Source: Gallicola sp. (GTDB lineage Bacteria > Bacillota > Clostridia > Tissierellales > Peptoniphilaceae). From it: DNA of 11,236 nt. The notes below the pieces were generated by a model. It was not told the DNA's origin, made no database searches, and saw only the letters and a list, made by a program, of their open reading frames with translations. The DNA is taken from assembly GCA_012798975.1 (NCBI GenBank), contig JAAZME010000183.1, positions 1 to 11,236 on the forward strand, read 5' to 3'. Below, piece after piece: positions 7,539-11,236 of the stretch (position 1 is the stretch's first letter; every line of letters begins with the position of its first letter). Both the position numbers and the translations under genes were made by a program.

Positions 7539-7567
7539 TCATCTGCTTTTCTTTTTTTATACTGATA

Positions 7568-8614
7568 TTAATAACGGTAGTTTGCCCCGATACCTAGTTC
7601 AAACTCGGACTGATCGCTGTCAACAAGGACGATTTCTCCTCCTGCTGCCATAACAGAAGAAACAATTTTTTCAATCTCTGCATCATCAAATTTTGTTGAA
7701 ACAAATAGCGTTTCAATTTTTCCGGTATGAGCTTCCTTTTTAATTTCTTCGAGATCTTTCGTTCCTCTATCGTTTGCAATTTCAGTATGAAGTCCTTCAA
7801 TTCTCTTATTAATTCGTTCAATATATTTAGGAAGGAGTTTTTCCCTTAAAGTATCTACCACTTCATTGATAGGAATAGAGTCGAAGGGCTTCTCGATTTT
7901 TTCGTAGATCGGAATACTGTCTGCACTTTCCGAAAAAGATGCAACACTATCTGTCGTCCCGAATAAGATAACTGGAAGAGTACTGTCTTTGAAAAATTCT
8001 CCTAGTTCTTTATCCAGATAACGATAGTATTTTTCCATATCCTTTTCATCCTCTTCCGGTTTTGATTTCTGACCGTGGAGAGAATTTGAAGTATTTCTTG
8101 TAAAGTTTACATTCGTTTCATTATCATTATCATCATACAAATCTGTGAATTTATCGCACACTCCAGGGGTCTCTACTTCCTTGATCTCTCCGTTGATTAA
8201 GGAAAAGAGACTGTATCGGTCCCTAGAGATATCTAAAAGATAATAGTCATTCGGTGTTTCATAATAGTTCATAAGCGGAAGTATATCAAAATGATCGCTT
8301 ACTACTACTTTTTCATTTATCCGGCCTCCTAATCGATAGATACGTGTTCTTTCGGCGTCGATAAGAACAGCGAGACCTTCAGTTGAATTGTTCCAAAAAT
8401 CGATGTCTTCTTTAAGATTATGAGCTTCTTTAAAGAAATCTTTACTCTCTTTCCCTTCTGTTTCTTCGAATTTCTCTTCTGCTTTATTTAGAAGATTTTT
8501 GAATCGAAGGGGATCTTGTTTATTCTCCGGGGAACTTTTATGAGTTGGCAAATAGATACTAACTAAAGGCCCTTGAGTCTTTTCTGCTAATTCTCTTAAT
8601 AATGTATTTTTCAT
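7568..8614 (-). CDS. Balon-like ribosome hibernation factor (bacterial aeRF1 family)
   Basis: A 348-residue protein of the bacterial archaeo-eukaryotic release factor (baeRF) group that includes Balon of Psychrobacter. Balon binds the ribosomal A site with EF-Tu and protects idle ribosomes. The family start is clear: GPLVSIYLPTHKSSPENKQD (15-34), then TEGLAVLID near 79-86. The central domain spans about 125-235, with LHGQK at 179-183 and YRYLDKELGEFF at 197-208. A Pelota/L7Ae-like C-terminal domain includes GKIETLFVS (298-306) and AAGGEIVLVDSD (323-334). The eRF1 GGQ hydrolysis motif is absent, as expected for a hibernation rather than a termination role. The ATG has an AGGAGG site 4 nt upstream, and a SigB-type motif lies upstream. 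I am confident of the family, less so of the exact subfamily. Confidence 0.82.
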   Translation of the reverse strand: MKNTLLRELAEKTQGPLVSIYLPTHKSSPENKQDPLRFKNLLNKAEEKFEETEGKESKDFFKEAHNLKEDIDFWNNSTEGLAVLIDAERTRIYRLGGRINEKVVVSDHFDILPLMNYYETPNDYYLLDISRDRYSLFSLINGEIKEVETPGVCDKFTDLYDDNDNETNVNFTRNTSNSLHGQKSKPEEDEKDMEKYYRYLDKELGEFFKDSTLPVILFGTTDSVASFSESADSIPIYEKIEKPFDSIPINEVVDTLREKLLPKYIERINKRIEGLHTEIANDRGTKDLEEIKKEAHTGKIETLFVSTKFDDAEIEKIVSSVMAAGGEIVLVDSDQSEFELGIGANYRY

Positions 8615-8645
8615 ATTGCCTCCTTTTATAGTTCATATTAAATCT

Positions 8646-8670
8646 TTACCCGAATATTGTTAGAATCAAC
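8646..8670 (-). promoter_or_regulatory. SigB-type promoter motif for Balon-like gene
   Basis: GTTGAT (8670-8665), a 13-nt spacer and GGGTAA (8651-8646), about 32 nt before the ATG. The -10 fits GGGWAW; the -35 matches in GTT only. This is the weakest of the three such elements in the window. Confidence 0.4.
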
Positions 8671-8677
8671 CTTTATT

Positions 8678-8717
8678 GAAAAAAGAAAAGCTAGAGTATT
8701 GCAATCAACACTCTAGC
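8678..8717 (-). terminator. terminator after full-length arsM
   Basis: An 8-bp stem (8690-8697 with 8710-8717), extended by three inner pairs, is followed on the minus strand by TTTTCTTTTTTC. It begins 10 nt past the read-through stop at 8730-8728, and about 190 nt past the internal UGA. That is where a terminator should be if the full-length frame is the real gene. Confidence 0.8.
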
Positions 8718-8727
8718 CCTTTAATCT

Positions 8728-9486
8728 TTATGATATTGCTTTATAGGCTGTAATCGTAGAATTTCTTAAATATCTTTTTAAATCAATATTAAGTCCCCAT
8801 TTTCCTGCATATTCATCTGAAACTACTTTTGTTTCAATATCAATATTCACAAAACCTGTTTCTTCTAAAATCCTTTCTAGCTCTTCCAGAGTTAATGCTC
8901 CTGCAACTCATGTGCCGTACATTCTAGGATCATCAAGGACTTCTTGGGGAAGATGTTCTGACAAAGTAATATCCGAAATCCCGATTCTTCCGCCTTTTTT
9001 TAAAACTCTTAAAATTTCTCTATAGACAATACCCTTGTCTGTCGCAAGATTAATAACACAGTTGCTGAGAACAAGATCAATACTGTTATCCACTATTGGC
9101 AGAAATTCGATCTCTCCCAAACGAAATTCAACATTTGTAAATTTCCTTTTTTCAGCGATCATGCGGGCCTTTTGAACCATTTCCAAAGTCATATCCACGC
9201 CGATTACATGCCCGGATGCTCCAACCTTTTTAGCAGCAATAAAAACATCCATTCCTTTGCCGCAGCCTAAATCAAGAATCGTCTCGCCTGGTTTTGGTTC
9301 AGCTTTTTCTTGAGGATTCCCGCAGCCCAATCCCATATTCGCCTCTTCTGGAACAGAATCCAGCTCTTCTTGGGTATATCCTAAGGCCTTACCTAATTCC
9401 TTCGTTTTAACTCTTACTTTTTTCTTATCCGAAGCAATATCTTTGTAAAAGTCTGCAACAGATTTTTTAATGTCATTTTCTTTCAT
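8728..9486 (-). CDS. arsM: arsenite methyltransferase with in-frame UGA (candidate selenoprotein)
   Basis: A cytoplasmic SAM-dependent enzyme that methylates trivalent arsenic. Visible motifs: MGLGCGNP (51-58, with the conserved C55), SAM motif ILDLGCGKGMD (70-80), GVDMT (96-100), GEIEFLP (124-130) and SNCVINL (141-147, with C143). UGA at 8910-8908 is codon 193, then the frame continues VAGALTLEELERILEETGF and on to a TAA at 8730-8728, giving 252 residues. Homologues read G-x-C-V-A-G-A here, so the UGA replaces the arsenic-binding Cys. The 50-residue distance from C143 equals C174 to C224 in algal ArsM. Either Sec is inserted, or the gene is cut to 192 residues without a key ligand. The ATG has only a distant AAAGG site. 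A SigA-type promoter lies about 80 nt upstream and a terminator follows the distal stop. Family identity is firm; Sec decoding is inference. Confidence 0.9.
8877..8907 (-). promoter_or_regulatory. SECIS-like hairpin downstream of the UGA
   Basis: Starting 12 nt after the UGA, the transcript can fold into a hairpin: an upper stem CUCU/AGAG (8891-8888 with 8884-8881), a GGA loop (8887-8885), one A-C mismatch and three more pairs below (8895-8893 with 8879-8877). The first loop base is G, 21 nt after the UGA. Bacterial SECIS elements need a G at the start of the apical loop, about 16-37 nt from the UGA, so size and spacing fit. The upper stem is only 4 bp, so a chance hairpin is possible. Confidence 0.5.
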
Positions 9487-9669
9487 CTATATCAAACCTT
9501 TCTTGATTTTAATTATCGGACTGCCAAAAGCATGCATATCTTCATAATCCATTGTTCTAGGTTTATTATAGGACTTATAAAAAAATACTGCAAACGTCAT
9601 TCCACCTGTAAAACACTTCGCATCAAAACCTATATATTTATTAGGAACTATAACACAATATGAAGTGAT
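9487..9669 (-). other. open frame upstream of arsM, doubtful coding
   Basis: Sixty codons are open from just after a TAA at 9672-9670 to TAG at 9489-9487, directly abutting the arsM ATG (TAGATG). An internal ATG at 9600 would give a 37-residue peptide beginning MTFAVFFYKSYNK. The stretch looks like coding sequence (for example KYIGFDAKCFTGG) but has no recognised family and no convincing start. A promoter motif for arsM lies within it. It could be the tail of a lost gene or a small leader peptide. Confidence 0.25.
9565..9593 (-). promoter_or_regulatory. SigA-type promoter for arsM
   Basis: TTGCAG (9593-9588), a 17-nt spacer and a perfect TATAAT (9570-9565). The -35 keeps only the TTG. The transcript would start near 9558, giving a leader of about 70 nt before the arsM ATG. 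No ArsR-like inverted-repeat operator is evident. Confidence 0.5.
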
Positions 9670-9691
9670 TTAAATTAAGCACAGCCTGCAA

Positions 9692-10210
9692 CTATATTTT
9701 ATCAACGGATCTTCCAATCTCTTTCAACAATTCACCTTCTGATTTCACTATAGAAAAAGTTCCATTTGTTTCCAATACAACAGCGGCAACTTCCTCCATT
9801 GATCCGCTTCCCGAATTCTTAACAGCCTGCATAATCTCGTCTTCCGCAACCCTCTCTTTTTTCATTCTCTTTTTAAGAAATTCGCCTTTATAAAAAACAA
9901 GCGTCGGTTCCGATTTGATCATTTTGTTGAATCCATCAAATCTTGATGATAAAAAGGTGATAATAAACTGAAGAACAACAAGTATTGAAATCATTGCCAG
10001 CCCTTCCACCAAGGATATTGACTTGTCAGTGATAACTGTTGCAAAGATGGATCCTAACGCGATTGTCACAATGAAATCAAATGAATTGAGCTTTGATAAT
10101 GACCTTTTTCCCGACACTCGAAGCAGTACAACTATAAAAATATAGTATATTGTTCCGTAGATTAGGGTATGAAGCACTGAGTTTCCTGATATTATTTCTA
10201 TTATATTCAT
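9692..10210 (-). CDS. DUF421 membrane protein (YetF-like)
   Basis: A 172-residue integral membrane protein. Three hydrophobic helices lie at about 12-32, 43-60 and 66-88, followed by a cytoplasmic domain. Family signatures: RVSGKRSLSKLNSFDFIVTI between helices 1 and 2, LGSIFATVI in helix 2, then the soluble block SEPTLVFYKGEF, a basic stretch KKRMKKERV, and the closing VVLETNGTFSIVK. YetF-type proteins are common in Bacillota; their function is not settled, and this one is shorter than the Bacillus forms (about 230 residues). I take the ATG at 10210; a TTG at 10213 is also in frame but too close to the AAAGG site. The upstream leader has a 7-nt tandem repeat. No clear terminator separates it from arsM. 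Confidence 0.88.
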   Translation of the reverse strand: MNIIEIISGNSVLHTLIYGTIYYIFIVVLLRVSGKRSLSKLNSFDFIVTIALGSIFATVITDKSISLVEGLAMISILVVLQFIITFLSSRFDGFNKMIKSEPTLVFYKGEFLKKRMKKERVAEDEIMQAVKNSGSGSMEEVAAVVLETNGTFSIVKSEGELLKEIGRSVDKI

Positions 10211-10220
10211 CAACCTTTCT

Positions 10221-10241
10221 TATTTCTTATTTCTTATTTCT
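10221..10241 (-). repeat. three tandem copies of a 7-nt repeat before DUF421
   Basis: Three perfect copies of TATTTCT (plus strand), read as AGAAATA on the minus strand, end 10 nt before the DUF421 ATG and run straight into its AGAAAGG ribosome binding site. Copy number could vary by slippage and alter translation. Confidence 0.7.
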
Positions 10242-10318
10242 CTTTTCTGCCTGTCCTGTAAACATCGAAACAGGACTATTGTCATATCTATGCTGATAAG
10301 ATGAACTTAATCTTCCGC

Positions 10319-10517
10319 CTTCATCGATGCAGTAAACACATTCGTTCCAGCTAAGATTAATAATCATCTCCCCGGTTTGGGTTCAGCTTTTTCCTGGGAT
10401 CTCCGCAGTCCAATCCCATACTCGCCTCTTCTGAAACAGAATCCATCTCTTTTCGGGTATGTCCTAAGGTCTTGCCTCATTCCTGCGTTTTAACTTTTAC
10501 CTTCATCTTACCCTCTG
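10319..10517 (-). pseudogene. decayed second copy of the arsM 5' region
   Basis: This stretch aligns over most of its length with arsM 9241-9440, by eye at roughly four of five bases, with small gaps. Translated on the minus strand in pieces it reads KVKVKTQE, a stop, GKTLGHTRKEMDSVSEEASMG, LDCGDP, then a shift, KKAEPKPGEMIINL, matching the N-terminal 75 residues of ArsM (KVRVKTKELGKALGYTQEEL and MGLGCGNP). It has an in-frame TGA, at least one frameshift and no methyltransferase core beyond motif I. It is clearly non-functional. It shows an old duplication of arsM or replacement by a related copy. Together with the repeat at 10221 and a 7-bp inverted repeat (10253-10259 with 10270-10276), it fills the 325-nt gap between DUF421 and the symporter. 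Confidence 0.85.
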
Positions 10518-10535
10518 CAACATTGAAACACCGGT

Positions 10536-11236
10536 TTATTCTATTTTTGATACCGGCCTTTCAGCTGCTGTTTCTATTTTTATCTTTGTCTTAATATGCT
10601 TATTATAAAACTTATCAATAAAGACTGCAATTGCATTGTCTCCAGATATATTCGCTGCTGTTCCGAAACTGTCTTGAGTAAGATATAAGGTGATCATCAG
10701 CTGTTGAAGTACTTCTGTTGAAATTCCAACCATCGGCAAGAAAGGAAGAGCTGACATTATAGCTCCTCCCGGAGCCCCTGGCGCTGCAACCATAGCAACA
10801 CCCAGCATCATAATAAAACCTAAGATCATCGTAAACTCATGAGGCATATTATACATGAGTAGAACTGCCGTTGCACAAGAAGTAATCGTTATCATACTTC
10901 CTGCAAGATGAATCGTGGCACATAAAGGAACAACAAAATTTCGGATATCCTCGGATACACCATTTGCTTCTGCACATTTTATATTAACAGGAATGGTCGC
11001 TGCAGAAGACTGTGTTCCGATCGCAGTCATATATCCAGGAATTTGATTTCTAATAAGCTTGACTGGATTTTTCCCAGCATAGGTTCCAAACACGACAAAT
11101 AAAAATGAAATATAGAGCAAATGCATAACGATTACGATAATAAATACTTTCCAAAATACAGAAAGAACACTAAATACTGATCCTGCATAACTCATATTCG
11201 CAAAGTTTCCTGCAATGTAAATAGGTAAAAGCGGGA
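10536..11236 (-). CDS. dicarboxylate/amino acid:cation symporter, C-terminal part
   Basis: Partial: the frame is open to the right edge, so the N-terminal half is outside the window; 232 residues are visible. A secondary transporter of the DAACS (GltP/DctA) family that couples uptake of dicarboxylates, glutamate/aspartate or related amino acids to Na+ or H+. Visible signatures: TQSSAATIPVN (the serine-rich HP1 hairpin), VVPLCATIHLAGS at the position of the NMDGT cation motif, and APGAPGGAIMSALPFL (HP2), then DSFGTAANISGDNAIAVFID with the substrate-binding Asp/Asn helix. The NMDGT motif is changed to HLAGS, so the coupling ion or substrate may differ from the GltP type. The tail TKIKIETAAERPVSKIE is polar and cytoplasmic. 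No terminator is visible after it. Confidence 0.92.
   Translation of the reverse strand, partial: PLLPIYIAGNFANMSYAGSVFSVLSVFWKVFIIVIVMHLLYISFLFVVFGTYAGKNPVKLIRNQIPGYMTAIGTQSSAATIPVNIKCAEANGVSEDIRNFVVPLCATIHLAGSMITITSCATAVLLMYNMPHEFTMILGFIMMLGVAMVAAPGAPGGAIMSALPFLPMVGISTEVLQQLMITLYLTQDSFGTAANISGDNAIAVFIDKFYNKHIKTKIKIETAAERPVSKIE

Noticed and set aside
1..11236. CRISPR array, tRNA, rRNA, insertion sequence or prophage genes
   Set aside because: No regularly spaced repeats, no tRNA-like cloverleaf noticed, no transposase or integrase frame, and no paired terminal repeats were seen.

Overview
The window is low-GC DNA with strong AGGAGG-type ribosome binding sites and Bacillota-type protein families (YdaT-like stress protein, NatA/NatB-like ABC exporter, DUF4180, DUF4256, DUF421). 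It most likely comes from a low-GC Gram-positive bacterium. The genus cannot be fixed from sequence alone. Two features narrow the guess if they are real: SigB-type promoter motifs, and a UGA codon that looks like selenocysteine. Together they suggest an anaerobic Clostridia/Tissierellia-type organism that keeps a SigB-like sigma factor, but this is inference. Every gene I can support is on the minus strand, so transcription runs from high to low coordinates.

Layout from high to low coordinates. A cation:dicarboxylate/amino-acid symporter runs off the right edge (10536-11236). Next is a decayed second copy of the 5' part of arsM (about 10319-10517), then a DUF421 membrane protein (9692-10210). 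An arsenite methyltransferase gene, arsM (8728-9486), follows. Its frame is interrupted by a single UGA exactly at the conserved arsenic-binding cysteine, with a SECIS-like hairpin just downstream and a terminator right after the read-through stop. A Balon-like (bacterial aeRF1-family) ribosome hibernation factor (7568-8614) comes next, then a nitroreductase gene broken by a frameshift (6868-7403), then a two-gene NatA/NatB-like ABC exporter (4597-6739). A small cupin (4220-4537) ends at a perfect palindromic terminator. An RclA-like flavin disulfide reductase pseudogene with two lesions (2737-4087) and a one-Cys peroxiredoxin (2214-2663) follow. A tight three-gene run, DUF4180 - DUF4256 - mgsA (806-2141), precedes a YdaT/DUF2188-type general stress protein (163-579). 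A doubtful 36-codon ORF lies at the left edge.

The common theme is stress: peroxide and reactive chlorine (peroxiredoxin, RclA-like), arsenic (arsM), methylglyoxal overflow (mgsA), ribosome hibernation (Balon-like) and export (ABC pair). Three of these genes (peroxiredoxin, RclA-like, Balon-like) have a GTT(T/A/G)-N13/14-GGGTA(T/A) element at promoter distance, the pattern of SigB-type general-stress promoters. The most interesting object is the candidate selenoprotein ArsM. The main caution is that two other genes nearby carry frame lesions and a third is a remnant, so decay or sequence error must be excluded before the UGA is accepted as selenocysteine.
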